From contig CALZFC010000045.1 in the NCBI GenBank assembly GCA_945643635.1, positions 2,327,001 through 2,391,000 of the forward strand: DNA of 64,000 bases, in the 5' to 3' direction. The first letter of the stretch is position 1. The number at the start of each line of letters is the position of its first letter. The notes under the pieces were generated by a model that saw nothing but the letters and a program-made list of their open reading frames with translations, was not told the origin of the DNA and made no database searches. Origin of the DNA: Allodiplogaster sudhausi. Lineage: Eukaryota > Nematoda > Chromadorea > Rhabditida > Diplogasteridae. The position numbers and the translations under genes are program-made. Positions 32,621 through 45,400 of the stretch are shown here, in pieces.

Positions 32621-32785
32621 ATGAAAGTCTTGCTACGTATACAAGGAGTTATAGTTCTCAATCGGATATACTGTACAATAAGTGAGGATAAGACGAGGGC
32701 AGGGCTACTTCCGTCTTTCCTTCTTGAGCAGTACTACTCGACGCAGATTGACGAGATGCCCATGAACATTGGAGACATGATCTGA
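32621..32785 (+). other. Chimeric ORF at the duplication junction
   Basis: A 54-codon frame begins with ATG at 32621, crosses the copy-1/copy-2 junction at about 32724, and continues in frame into the duplicated eIF4A3 end. The last residues are [19 protein letters not shown] followed by the stop. The upstream 35 residues are the same as the start of the ORF at 33721. Whether it is transcribed is unknown. Confidence 0.5.
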
Positions 32786-33294
32786 GGAGGGGTCTAATTG
32801 TAAGAGCAGTCACTCATGGAGTGGATACTATGCCCACACCTTATTATTCAAACGTTTCTCCTTTATTCAAAGCACAATCCGTCAACTTGCATTAGCGTTC
32901 TCCCACGTCCTGTCTCACTAACTCTTTTCTCTGCTACACTTTTTATCGTTTTCATTCCTGCCTAGAAAACTGATCCTCACTTTGCTTTCCGTTACATCAT
33001 AATTGAATTGCAACTACAAGATGCAGACGTTTCTGAACGTACTGGTTTCGTTTTGTTATTTCTGAGACAATCACAAAACAATGTCGAGATCGAATTAAGC
33101 CAGTCTATTTCCGTTTCATAATTCGTGCTGTCTTAGGAGAGCCCGGCAGTTGTTGAAGCAATTCCTATTCCATAACTTTTGCCAAGTTGTAGACAGCTCC
33201 AACCTGTTCGAATGGTTCTTCTCATGCAGGCATAAAGGCAATGCACTTTAAGAAAACGTTTGTGATGTAGATTTGCAAATGGTGGATCTAACAT

Positions 33295-33380
33295 ACAGTC
33301 GCTCACACCACTCTTGAGAGCGGAGAGATTGTGCTGGAAATAATCATCATCCATTCCTCAACAATTACATTCCCCATTGC
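33295..33380 (-). pseudogene. Decayed KRI1 exon fragment, copy 2
   Basis: Second copy of the same relic, carried by the tandem duplication. It differs from the first by one base (NVIVEEW instead of NVFVEEW), so the decay predates the duplication. Confidence 0.7.
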
Positions 33381-33720
33381 AGAGGAAGCGTCTTTGGATT
33401 CGATATTAATGCGTTGACAAAAACAACAATAAGCGGATAATGACGGGGCGTAGAAATTCATTATGAAGCCAAATATTCTTCGTTTTGTGCCGCTCCATCG
33501 CGTTCCTATACTATTTTCATATGTCAGTATTGAACAGATTTCATGCATTGTTGTGAATCTGCTCCAGATTTTTTTACGTCTATTCAATCTGTCCTTTATC
33601 ATAAAAGAACGATAGAAACGAAACAAAATGTGGAGTAAATAAAGAAAGGAATGGTTGAAAGGTTCCCCATGAAAGTCCATTTATCACTATCACTACGACC
33701 AGAGTTGTTAAAGGCTTGTT

Positions 33721-33945
33721 ATGAAAGTCTTGCTACGTATACAAGGAGTTATAGTTCTCAATCGGATATACTGTACAATAAGTGAGGATAAGACGAGGGC
33801 AGGGCTACTTCCGTCTTTCCTTCTACTCGTCATTCTGGTAAAAACATGCGCATTGCCAACCTCGGAAAGAAGATATTATGAGCCCTCTGGGGGTGAGAAA
33901 GTGGATAAGAATATTTGGACAGCTTGGAAGAGCAACTCTAGCTAA
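33721..33945 (+). CDS. Possible small secreted-peptide ORF
   Basis: A 74-codon frame with an internal hydrophobic segment (LLPSFLLLVILVKTCALP) followed by a polar tail containing SERRYYEPSGGEK and NIWTAWKSNSS. The pattern resembles a signal sequence and short propeptide with an RR site, but the annotated methionine lies far upstream of the hydrophobic part. The first half is inside the tandem duplication; the second half is unique sequence. No family is recognised, and a chance ORF is quite possible. Confidence 0.25.
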   Translation: MKVLLRIQGVIVLNRIYCTISEDKTRAGLLPSFLLLVILVKTCALPTSERRYYEPSGGEKVDKNIWTAWKSNSS

Positions 33946-34179
33946 GATACATTAAAAACTCTAGAAATAAATAACGACCAATAAGATGCGTTCAGGCGCC
34001 GCAAAGTGGCAACGGTCTTTACAAGGTGGTAGAATATCGGCAACGTCTATGTGACAGAAAGATTGGTTACAAGTGCCAAAGTCTAGAAGATGAAAGTCTA
34101 CTGTGGCGGGTGAAAGGTTGGCAGGACCTGGATCTGGATTTGGGGGGCAGAGATCCCGGTAAGCTACCGGGGTAACTCC
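33946..34179. other. Presumed TMEM59 3' UTR region
   Basis: Non-repetitive sequence between the duplication and the TMEM59-like stop codon. No gene signal was recognised. Confidence 0.4.
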
Positions 34180-37100
34180 TTAGCGCTTGGAGTGCACGGA
34201 GAGTTGGTCGTAGGCGGGAGGAGGAACTCCGGTCGGCTCTGGCAGGGAACCCATGCTGCTCGTGTCAATGTCCACGGGAATCTTAACCTTTCTTTGTTAC
34301 TCTAGTCTTCTCCTTATTGTTTTTTCCCTATTCATTCGGCTGGAGATAAAGTAACTGAGGCGAGAGGGAGACAGAGAAAGAGAGAGACGAGATGAGAGAA
34401 AGCTAGAGCGAGAGGGAACTGAAGCAAGGAGATATAATTCAACATTAAAATAAGTACAGTGCTTGAAATAGTGAAATCTAAAAGTTTCAGATGCTGGCTT
34501 ATTAGAGTTTGAAGAACATTAAAATTGTAATAAGCGAATGAAAGAGGCAACGTTTCTAGGGAACCTCTGAAAACCCCTACCCAACAGACCTTCTTATGCG
34601 GAATGGGTCCAGGCTGGCCGGCCTCGGCCAGGGAAGCAGCTGGCAGAGTGCCAGCAGCTCCGGCCGCGCCCTGGCTGCTCAGTTGCCTGTAGCGATGAGC
34701 ACGCATGTGGCGGAGGATCAGCAGGGCCACGACCACTGTGCAGAGGATGGCTATGAGCAGCACCAGGCAGACTGTCCACTGGAAGAGGGCCGGGAACGGG
34801 AAGCGGCGGCGGAGCGTCTCCCGGCTAAAGCAGACAATTACTTTCCAATTATTTTCATTAAACTTTACAATTGTTACTTTTAAACAAGCTATATTTTGTT
34901 AATTACATATTGTAATGAATAAAGATATAAAAAATGGCTGCAAAAGGATGTTCCTACTCGAAGAAAGCGGAGTGTCTTCCCCCGTCCTCGCCCACCCACG
35001 GCAGCTCCTCAAAGTCCTCCTTGAGATTGCCCTTCTCATCCACGGGCTGCACGAGAATCAGTTGATGTCCGGCTCCGTCTTCGTTGTGCACCTTAACATT
35101 TCCGGTATATCCAAGTACACAAAAAAGAGAATATTGTGCAATAATATATATTATATGAAGTAAAAAAAGGCTTATGTGTACCTCTGGTCCAAGGAGAGCC
35201 AAGTTGTCGTGTCCTTGTGGCCTTGTCTCCGCAATGCGGGCAGCCAGCTGAGCACGCTCCAGGAAGCTGCGCATCATCGAGTGAAGGCTCTCCTGTAAAT
35301 CGTTCATTTCACTGTTACCGTTCTTCATTATTAAGATTTCGTTGTACTAAACTGCATTTTTTAAACCAATAGCGAAAAGATATTTCATTAAAAGAAAAAT
35401 TAGCAGATCTTCCTTCACTATTCCAAAATCTCATGCCCGCTGATGAGTAAAGAGCATTGGTACATATATTTAAAGGAAAACAGAACACCACGAATATAAC
35501 GAGTCGCTTTCGACTTGCCGAGACAACTTCTATTAGTAATGGGACAACCAAATAAAAAAAAACTAACTACACAAAATCTAAATATTGCAACAAAATTAAT
35601 GTAAGAATCTCTTACCTGCATCTTATCAAATTCGTCGTCTCCAGTTGGGATGCGGAATAGACGAGAGAGAAGGTTGCCGTCCGTTGAAGGCACTCTTCGC
35701 AGACCAGCGAATCCCTGGGACACCGAATCTTCGTCTGAAGACGAAGATGACATCATCTTAGAGGAGTCATCCATCGACAGATGGCGGGGCAGGCCTGCCA
35801 TGAGGTTGCCGTTGATGTCCTCGGGGCGGAGCAAGAGTTGCTGCAAATCAAGGAAATATTAGTACAAAATATCTTCTTTTTTTTTTTAGTTAAAAGTACA
35901 ATTGTTCTCTTTCACAAGGGAACCATCTAAAGATATGTTGGAGAATTTTGATCTCACCTGTCCACATCGATAGTCCATGTCGAGAAATGATGATAACCAT
36001 TTTTACTTTTTCCTTAATGACCTCCGGCGATTTTATATCGATTTTTAAAAATTAGCATAAATTGAGGAGGTAGGTTGTTTCTCCTCTATTTCTCTTCCAA
36101 ACAACCACTCTTCCTTTCTAATCTCTCTCTCCCCTCCCCCCCTCTCTCTCACTCTCTCTCTCTCTCTCTCTTTCTCACTCCTCACCCTCAGCGTGTCGTC
36201 CATGTTGTCCGATACTTCTCCGCCTTCCTTCCTGATGACTTGCACACGAGGAGCGCCATCGCCCGTCCCGTAGTCAACTTTCATCTAAAAATAAAAGAAA
36301 AACCATTTATCTTTATCGTTTAGAAAAAAGAACGCATATCTTGTACTAATTAGATCAAAACAATATCTTTGAAAAAAGGCTTCCAAAATAGAAAAAAAAG
36401 TAGTGACTGACAAAGACCATGTTGGTGAGTGGAAGGGAGCAGGCATAGTGACACGCTTGCTCCTCCTTGCTCTTGCTCTTCTCGGTCGCAGACTCGCCAC
36501 TCGCACCCATTACCTACAATTAAGACTACGTACTTTTTTGACTTAAAAACGCGGTCCCTTATAATTGACTCAGCATAAAATGAAATATTTTTTTTCAAAA
36601 ATTATATCCTTTCCAAAAAAAAAAACTCCAAATACACCACTCCAAATAGTTGTTTATAGTTATTTTCGGATGATTCATGGGCTGCAGAAGCTGCAGAATC
36701 CGCTCGCTAATGCATTTGTTTTTGTTTTTGTTCTAACTCTGTCGCCAATCGCATTACAGTTTCCAAACACCAAAACAACTTTCTACCGCTTCATATCTTT
36801 CTTTTTTCAATTTCTCTCTCACCCTCTCTCTGTCTACTTTCTCTCCCTCTATCTCTGCTTCTCCATCTCTCTCTCTCTCTCTCTCTTTCTCCACCTTCTC
36901 TTCCTTTCCGTCGACGACTGGTTCAGTCTCGTTCGAAGCAGAAGCGTGGGTGGCATCGCAGGCAAGATGGCAGTCGACGAAACCGCGCGGGCCCGAGGCT
37001 GCAATGGCTCCGCGGTGGGTGCAGCCACCCAGGCAGCCATCCTGCAAGACGATGCTAGAGAGGACAGAGAGAGAGGGAGAGAGAGAGAGAAAGAGAGAGA

Positions 37101-37434
37101 GGAGAGAGAGAGGTGGAGAGAAAAGCAGAGGGATGGAGAGGAACGGAGAGGGATGGAGAGGAACGGAGAGGGATGGAGAGGAACGGAGAGGGATGAAGAC
37201 AAAGAGACAGAGATGACGAGAAAAAGGTACAGAGAGAGAGAGAGAGAGAGACAGAGAGAGAGAGAGAGAAAGGCGACGGCAACGACAATGGAAATAAAGA
37301 CTGACCCTCTCGCTTCCTTCCTCATATGTCTTGGTGCACTTCTCCTTGCAGAAGGAGAGATCATCCGCGATTACTGTAGCCGCCAACACCAGAATTCCCG
37401 CAAAGACCACGGCTCGACGAGCCGCAGACAGCAT
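34180..37434 (-). CDS. TMEM59: TMEM59-family type I membrane protein
   Basis: TMEM59 proteins are single-pass Golgi/endosomal membrane proteins linked to glycosylation control, Wnt signalosomes and autophagy. Nine in-phase exons give about 429 residues: 37306-37434, 36895-37041, 36412-36513, 36186-36284, 35616-35840, 35182-35292, 34958-35091, 34590-34824 and 34180-34287. A signal peptide (MLSAARRAVVFAGILVLAAT) precedes paired cysteines: CKEKCTKTYEEG, GCLGGCTHRG, DCHLACDATH and EEQACHYACSLPLT. These match the family's CHRACQLTYP, CQRGCRL and EQYACHLGC series. The membrane span is TVCLVLLIAILCTVVVALLIL, followed by a basic stop-transfer (RHMRAHRYR). The cytoplasmic tail has GPIPHKK, as the family has GPLPTK, and ends with a PPPAY motif. 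A Ser/Asp-rich insert (exon 35616-35840) makes it longer than the human 323. The last acceptor lacks a pyrimidine tract. Confidence 0.8.
37060..37270 (+). repeat. (GA)n tract with GGATGGAGAGGAACGGAGA minisatellite
   Basis: In intron 1 of the TMEM59-like gene. Around 37131-37196 the purine run contains about four copies of a roughly 20-bp unit (GGGATGGAGAGGAACGGAGA). Confidence 0.9.
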
Positions 37435-38608
37435 TCTCAATCTTCTTCTTTCTAATCGAGAACCTGCGAGGATGAAAACAATAATTTCAAAAAATACGAA
37501 GAAAAACATCTCCGATTATGCGAAACAAAGATGAAAGTTATTGAGCAGAACCAGCGCAAGTGTGCAATGACGCATTTCATATGATTGGATGAGCCTAAAC
37601 AGAGATGTTCTGCGTGCCTTGGATTATCTTATATTCTCGTGTCCAATAATATATTATCGTTGCTCGCATCATAAGTCATTGAAAACAGGGGATTGAAGAT
37701 TAGCTGCTGCGAATACGTAAAAAACCTGCGAGGAAAACTGCATTCCATCATCTTAAATGACAATATGAGATGGCAATCAAGGTGTGACGCTTTTTTGTAG
37801 AAAAGGAGATAAAGTTATCAGTAGCAGAAGAATAACGTAGCATTTCTCGTGATTAACAAGACACTTTCAAGAAGGTTCTGGTTAGCCACGGTTGAAAGTG
37901 CTCGTGATAACATAAAATCATAAAAAAAATCTCTGCCGTTAAACTAATCGTATGCCAAGCAGATCAGCAACATGAACACAGAGAACAATGAGAAGAAAGG
38001 CGAGCTTGCCCTTTCAATATGAAAGAAAGAATTCCTTAACAGTGCTGACGTATACATTTTACGTGCCAAGCTGGCATTAAATCTAATCCAAGCATTGTAC
38101 GTATACGGTATAGGTTTTACTAAGGAAGTTATATATAGTATACTAATATAGCGATAAGGTTCAATGGCTCTTGGGCAATATCTGAGGTCTACGAAAGCCT
38201 AAGAATGAAAGCCAGATGCTACAAATCTCGCCACTCTGTACCTGCCTATTCATATCGCGTTAGGAATGAGTAATGCGGGGGTCTCTCTCTTTCCCCTCTC
38301 TTTATCTCTGCCTCCCTCGCCCCCTCTCTCACTATTTCACCATCAAATTCTCATTCTCTCTCCCTCTTCCTTTCTCTCGATCATTCTTCGCCATGCTCAC
38401 GGAGCCCGATGAACCCTCAAGGCATGCAAAGAATGCCACAAAGTGTGGGTCGGGAGAAGACATTCCCAGTTAACGGAAGTGGAGTGAAGAAGGTGATAGA
38501 CAGGCACATAATCATGACGAATACAAGTGGGAGAGTGAGAGAGAAAGTGAAAATGAGGGAAACAGTGTGTGGTGGGAGATATAGGAAGAGAGAAAGACAA
38601 ATGAGAGA

Positions 38609-38645
<37 letters not shown>

Positions 38646-41146
38646 TGAGAGCGAGAGCAAGATGACCCGCGCAGCAACAAAGAATGCACTTCACGGCCGG
38701 CAGCATATTTTCACTAAATTTATTCCAAGCCTCTCCAATTCTTTCCACCTTTCCTAGGTTCTGCTCTCTTCCACTCATTCGCTCCGGCTACCTCACTCAC
38801 ACTGCACCTTCCGGCACTATCTTACTGTCCCATCTCTATCTCCCATCACACTCTATACCCCTCTCCCTCTCTCTTTTCCCTCTATCTCAATTCTCTCCCT
38901 CCCTCTCTCACTCAGACAATGAGAGAACATCCGCCCTCGAGCTTGGCCTCTCTTCTCCCAGTTTGCTCATCTACCATCGATGACGAAATCTTTCATCTAG
39001 TCTTCCCCCTCCAGCCTAACGCTGACTGTGCACAGTCCACGCGGCACAAGCAGATGGTATAGAAGAAGCTTCGCGATTTTCTCTCTTTCTCTCCCTATCT
39101 CTCTCCCTCTCCAAACACTTTCGATCTCACTTCTCTCTTCAACAATTCACAGAATTCCTCACCCGGTCTCAATTGTTTATCTTGACACAGCACTCCGTCT
39201 GTGGACACGGGCTACAAGGAAAGAAGGAAACTCTTGCTCACTTAAGGGTGGGAATTTAAGAGCAAAGCATAGTCTTCTCAATAACCAATCGCTTAAAATA
39301 AATACCACCAACTTGGGGATAATCAGTAACTGGCAACCCAAAAGAATATTAATGTTGGCGACAACCAACAGATACACAACGGATTCATTATAGGCGCCCT
39401 CTAATCACATCATTAAAAGAGATACAAATGGCTTTCTCTAGCAATCAGCCAATTTATTATTACAATAATGAGGTTGCCAGGTTGTGCGACGAGGTCGGCC
39501 AGTGCCACGGTGGCATTAAAAAAGGACTGTCATCTCTCATTCCCTCTCTCTTTCTCTCTTTCTAGCTCTCTCCTCTCATTCAATGCTTAAGTGGAACCAT
39601 TAATGTATGTCAACGCATGTCAGAAGCTGGGCATGGTAGAGACGAGAATTGGACTAGAGAAAGAGAGAGAGAGAGAGAGAGTGTGAGAGAAAGAGAGGGA
39701 GATAGTTATACATGAGCCATATAGATGGACAGGAAAGGAAAAGAAAAGAAAGAGAGACTACTGGCATGTTTAATGAAGCAAGAGATAAAGGGAGGAAAGG
39801 AGGAAGCATCGGTCGGCAAGGGAACAATTATATTTTTTCTAAGGCGAAAGGAAGGTTAAAACCACCAGTGGTCGGCTCGGTAGCTTTCGTTTTTAAACTT
39901 TTGTATTTAGTGTGATAGATAAGAGGAAAAAGTCACAAAGAAACTGAGAAAGAGAGAGGGAGAAAGAGAGAACGCTGTGGCAGCAGCAGAAGGTGCTAGA
40001 AAGTTTCGGCTGTACACACGGAACGAAACCTTGCATGGATGACAGATAGAGAGGTCAAATGATGCATGGGATGAAGAGTGGAAGAGAAACTCTGCCATAT
40101 TCCAGGAAAATTAGAGCGGCAGAGATTGGACCGTGTTTGGACATAAAACTTAGAGAAAGGAAGGATTGAAGAGGATTGGAGAATATACAAAGCAAGCAAG
40201 GGCTCAGTGAAGAAAGCGAAGCCGAGAACGAAGGGAAGGCAGAGAATGGACTGTTTGTGAGGGACAGTAAACGAAACTAAGCGACTCGGAGGGGAAGTTG
40301 AGAACGCGAGGGCCAAGGGAAAACGAGCGAATGAATGAACGGTGAGAGAGAGAGGGAGAGAGAGACGGAGAGTGAGGGAGAGAACAAGAGATGGTGACAG
40401 ATGAAAAAACACAATGCACACATGAGTAGCATGTCCGGCTGTTCCGCAGCATTAGTGGCGACTAGGAGCCAGCGCCCTCTGGTGAATTGATTGACCCATG
40501 TCAGCTGCGAGTTAGCTATCATCAAGACCGGGATGAAAAAAAAACATAGAAACGGAAAGAGAGAGAGAGAGAGAAAGAGAGTGGTATGAGAAACGGCAGA
40601 GAGAAAGAGCTTGAAATATTGAGCAATACATTATAGTATAGTCCTGCAGATAATAGATGGGAGGAAAGGGATACGCATAATAAATCCTTGTAGGCATAGG
40701 CTGCTATCTGTAGAGGATCTCACATAGCTTCCCCGCCTCTCACAATCAGCGTACCCCTCTCTTGCCAACTAAACTAATTTGTGTCGCCCGATAGAATGGG
40801 ATGCCGGAACGCACCACTCTCATAACGAAGAGAACAGACAACGAAAATCATTACACCAACTCTTAGCTAGTCCGTTTACTTTTGATATCAAAGCATAGAA
40901 TGGACACATATCCTACGTAGGACTTCACGCCAATAGATATAAGCAAATGTAGGACAAACTAGACAGATAAGGAAACGATCGGGTGGTCTGTCAACCCATA
41001 ATGACTGAGTAAGAGATGCAGGAAAGGGAAAAGACAGAGAGAGAGAGAGAGAGAAAGAGAGGGCGAGAGAGAGGGAGAGAGAGAGAGCGAAAGTGAGAGA
41101 GAAAGAGAGAGAGAGCGAAAGTGAGAGAGAAACGAGAAAGAGGGAA

Positions 41147-41216
<70 letters not shown>

Positions 41217-42495
41217 GAGAGACGAATTGCGCGGACAAGAGAATAGATTTAGAGGATGAAAGTGAAAGCGACTTCTCAGATAAAAGAGCCTAGTATTGGA
41301 GTTGTACGCTCGATATGACCGCCGGATAGAAATAATGTAAAACCTGCTAGAATAGAATAAGAATTGGGTTAGAACAGAATAAGAATTCGTGCTCGAAATT
41401 CTCGAACGAACTTTACTCGAACGAACTTTACCATTTTCAATGGGGCCAACTGTTTCTCGAATAGAAAGGAGAGAAGGGGAAAGAAACAACTAAAAATACC
41501 GCCAGAGCTAGAAAGACTGCTCGGACGACGAATGACTAAACGGAATGAAGGCGCTTGGTCACGCGATTGAAATAACATCCATCGAGGGCGGCAGCAAGCA
41601 AGGAATAAGGAAATGGAGAGGTCGGGAGATTGCAGAGCAGCATTCAGATATTGCAGTGATCTTTCTCCTTCCAAACCATCTCAACTCTCTCTGCTCTCTC
41701 CATTCACTTTTTGACATCTTTCCATGGAGCTAGAAGGCATAGCAAGGGAGGGAGTACTAGGAGGGCAGTGGCGGAGACCCTCACACACAGATCAATGCAT
41801 GTGCACGACGCGTCCCTCTCTTCCTCCCTACTGCCTGGTACTCTTGCGTTCTTGCAAAACAAACTCCCTCTTCCCCTTCCTTTTCTCTAATACGAAAATC
41901 ACATCTCCCACGCGGTTATGGCTACAAATTTGGCAATGATTTTGGACGAAAATAGCACCGCCCACATAATCACCGATAACTAATGACTCTTGATATCAGA
42001 ATATGTCACACGGGAAGATTCCTTTCCGGGCTGGTCTAAGGGCAATCTTATCCATCGGCAGCACTAGTAAGGTTCGTTCTCGTTAATTGCATGTAAAATG
42101 AAGGCGCTTGAAAACCATGGATCTTGATTCAACTGAGTCCGCCCATTGCAAGAACCAGAGACAAGGTACGAAAATACTCATATTAGAGACAAGGTACGAA
42201 AATATCGCGGTTCGGAGTAAAGAGACTCATAAAGAAGAATTGTTTAAAAGATCACTTCAACTTCTTTATCAAGGATACAATTTCAGCACAACAATTGACA
42301 GCAGCTCAAGAAACAAAGGCGACACTTCTCTCTGCAGGATGAGTAAGCGAATGAAAAAAATACGAACAATTGATAAATAGCTTTGCTAAGGTGACTAATC
42401 GGCTTGAAGAACACCAAACATCAGAGATATATGATATCAAGGATGTAACAAACCCTCCTAATATTCTTTAATTCCAAACAATGTAGGCAATTCTC
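37435..42495. other. Intergenic, repeat-rich
   Basis: GA/CT tracts at 38603-38641, 39660-39690, 40560-40580 and 41035-41221. Small direct repeats at 41398-41427 (CTCGAACGAACTTTA twice) and 42160-42204 (AGAGACAAGGTACGAAAATA twice). No gene assembled. Confidence 0.5.
41035..41221 (+). repeat. (GA)n tract
   Basis: About 190 bases of nearly pure GA with occasional GCGAAA and GAAA units. Intergenic. Confidence 0.95.
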
Positions 42496-45400
42496 TTAAG
42501 CTCCCTCTCCCGCTCGCCTACTCCCATCCCCCAGCTTCTCCTTGGCCATCCTGGCTGCCCCTTCTGGGTCATTCTTGTGCATGAGTAGATGTCCCTGGAT
42601 TGCAGCCGGAGAGAGTGGCAGACCCGTTGCTATGCATCCACTCACGAAAGAAGTTACGAGATCGGCACGACTTTCTGGGGGCAGCGGCTCGTAGAAACGA
42701 ATGAACATCTGAAAGAATAGAACAGATTATACATCACATCATTATACAATTGAAAACGTTATCCCCTATTTAAGGCAAGTTATGTTATTCAAATTAGTTG
42801 TCATTGAAGTTAAGCTCTCTTTTCAGATTACTATAAAGAAAACGGCAAGTTGACATTGTACTCAAAAATAAATCATGTCTACAATTTTTCATTCAAGACT
42901 GAATGCAACGGAACGATTTGGTTCAAAATGATATCATAGAACAAAAGAACAGAAACAACGAGCAGAGAAGGATATTTGTGGTAAAAGGCACAAAACTAAA
43001 GGAAGTAATAAAGTGTGAAGTAGTGGATCATTCGTTCCTAATGGATGGATCAAGATGAGAGAGATTATTCTGAAGATAAGACTAACTTTCTTCGTAAACA
43101 GATATTCGCAAAAAAAAAACTCATTGATGTTATTGCTTTCACTTAATGCTAATAAGGGGATTAAAAATCTTCTATTGCACATAAATAGAGTGATGTGAAG
43201 GATGAAAACTATCGCACCAAATTGCAGCACCTATAAGCTGGACATATTATTCTAAAACAAACTAATCGTTATTTATAAAGAAACATTTTAATTTGCGAGA
43301 TATTGTCTGCGATAATTTCTCTAGTTGAGAGGCAATAAATGTCTTTTTTCGATCAAAATCACATTTACTTGGGAAAAATATCGCGTTTCAATCAAAAAAA
43401 ATTTCTACCCGGGGGGTTCAACAAGGCGCATATACGAAAGGACAAAAGCGCTCAGCATCTTCTTCACAAGCATTTCCTTCCTTCTCTCACCTTAGCAATC
43501 ATGTCCTCGTCTGCATTGTCGAATAGCTGCTGGCGATCCACGCGGCCGGGCCGGATTAGAGCTGCGTCCAGGCGGTCCAGGTGGTTCGTGGTCATGAACA
43601 ACACTCGCTCTTCTGCACAGCCAACTCCGTCTATGGCATTCAGAAGGCCGGAGAACGTAACTCTGCAGGAAGTAAGTGGGAATGAAGAGGGAATATAAGA
43701 GACAGAGAAAGTAATGAGCAAAAATACAAAAGCGGTCAGTTAATTGGTATCCAATCAGTATGTAGTACATACGCGGATTGATCAGCAAGTTTAAAACAAT
43801 TCTGTTGTGGGTACGAAGAGAATATCCAAGATTATCATGTCATTTTCCTCCGTGTACCTCGTCATTCCCTGATAAGCTGGATGCTGTGCCATGGGATCTT
43901 CTCGATTCCCAAAGGCAGCATCGATATCCTCGAGTAGAATGACACTATTTGGCGGAGGAGTGTTCAGCAGGTGGTTTAGTCTGCAAAGAAAAAAAAATAA
44001 GCGTTTGAAAACAATTCACAGAAGAAAAGTACTGCATACGGAATAGAGCATGTAAAGTCTTATTCATCTATTAATCCGGAAAAAACGGCTACAATTAACT
44101 TGAAAACTAAATCTAATTACACAAAGAACCGAAGGGATTTTATTCCTCTTAAAAAAAGAACTTTGAATCTGAAAGGTACGCTTTTAAAGCTCCGGAGATT
44201 TTTTTGAGCGGTGATACATTTTTTAATATGAAAGTTCACCTGTCATCATCGAGTGTCCGTTCACTGAGCGAGAGCATGCAAATGCTGTATCCAAAGTGGG
44301 CAGCGAGGGCAGAGATGAAGCTGCTCTTGCCAGTGCCGGGAGGGCCATGGAGCAGGTAGCCACGGCGGTACGGCACTCCGCGGTCAGCATACCTGAAGTA
44401 CACATTTTGGCGTCGAGTAAAAACAAAGTTCTGTTTTATTTCACAGCAGATTATAACACCTCAACGTACGATTCTTGGTTGATGAAAATCTTTTATTAAG
44501 CACTCATACCGTATTCTTCTTGAGCAGTTAATAACAAAAAACGTATAATAAAATGAACATAGCTAACACACCACTTGCCCGAGTTGACAAACTCGTGGAA
44601 GTCGTCAACCAGGAGCTGCGCCGTGTTGCCGCGAAGCACGACAGACTCGAGTTGTCTCTTCCGTCGTGGCGGGCCGAAGCGGCGCCAATCCGGCCCAGCT
44701 GCGTGGTACACGACGAGGCCAGTCTCTGTCTGCAGCATTCTTTTCTTCTTCCTTCACGAACAAATACCAAGTGACAATTTATACTTCTAAGAGGTTACAG
44801 GTTGTGGTTAAAACAATCAAAGTACATGCCACATAGGAAAAAGAAAGTTACCGAAGAGACGGCTTCATTAGCCGCCTGCTCGAGCATGTTCTTGAGGAAC
44901 TTGGAATCGGAGCCGAGGGTGGTCAAGGATACCGTCTCGAAGGGAGTACGGTATCCACCCGGTCCCTGGATCATCTGCCTCTCTCGTTGGCGGTCTACCT
45001 AAAATAAGAGCGAGATGATTACTCACAGGGTTGGGATTCTTCAAACGACCTTAATCCATCTCCACTTATAGGTGAAGTAGTGGTAGCCATGCCCGGGAAG
45101 GTAGGCAAAGTTCAGGCTCGTTTTGCCACTCTCAGCTTGGATGACACGCGTGTTCGCGGCGAGATTACGAGTTTGCTGAGCGCTGTGCCGGTTAATAAAG
45201 TCCAGCAGCCATGGATATGCCCGAAAATATCAAGTATTTAATCATCAGTAGTCGACGATAGGTTTGAATGAACACTGTTTAACAGCGAAACTTTAGGTGG
45301 ACGACAACCACTTCAGCAAGATAACAGTGCTATCCTAGTTGGGGCACCAAGATAACTTCAGATAGAAAACGGTGAGAATCTTACGGGTCTTCGTTGTTGA

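Larger units (their letters stand above)
31616..33824. repeat. 1.1-kb direct tandem duplication covering the eIF4A3 3' end
   Basis: Copy 1 spans about 31616-32724 and copy 2 about 32725-33824. The copies are collinear and nearly identical. The differences I see are a 9-bp deletion in copy 2 (corresponding to about 31812-31820), and single-base changes near 31782, 32267 and 32519. The unit starts inside the last eIF4A3 exon, so copy 2 repeats the final 18 or so codons and the stop at 32725-32785. It also carries the 3' UTR and flanking DNA. Both copies contain a decayed KRI1 exon. The minus-strand ORFs within the unit (about 73 and 125 codons) appear twice because of the duplication and match no family I know. 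Confidence 0.95.

Noticed and set aside
36849..37364. Long ORFs made of SLSLSL or RERERE repeats here and throughout the window
   Set aside because: They are translations of (CT)n and (GA)n repeats. A dinucleotide repeat is open in several frames on both strands, so length carries no coding signal.
43492..43788. Minus-strand ORF overlapping a BCS1 exon
   Set aside because: It is a frame-shadow of the AAA domain exon, rich in Arg/Pro with no family features.
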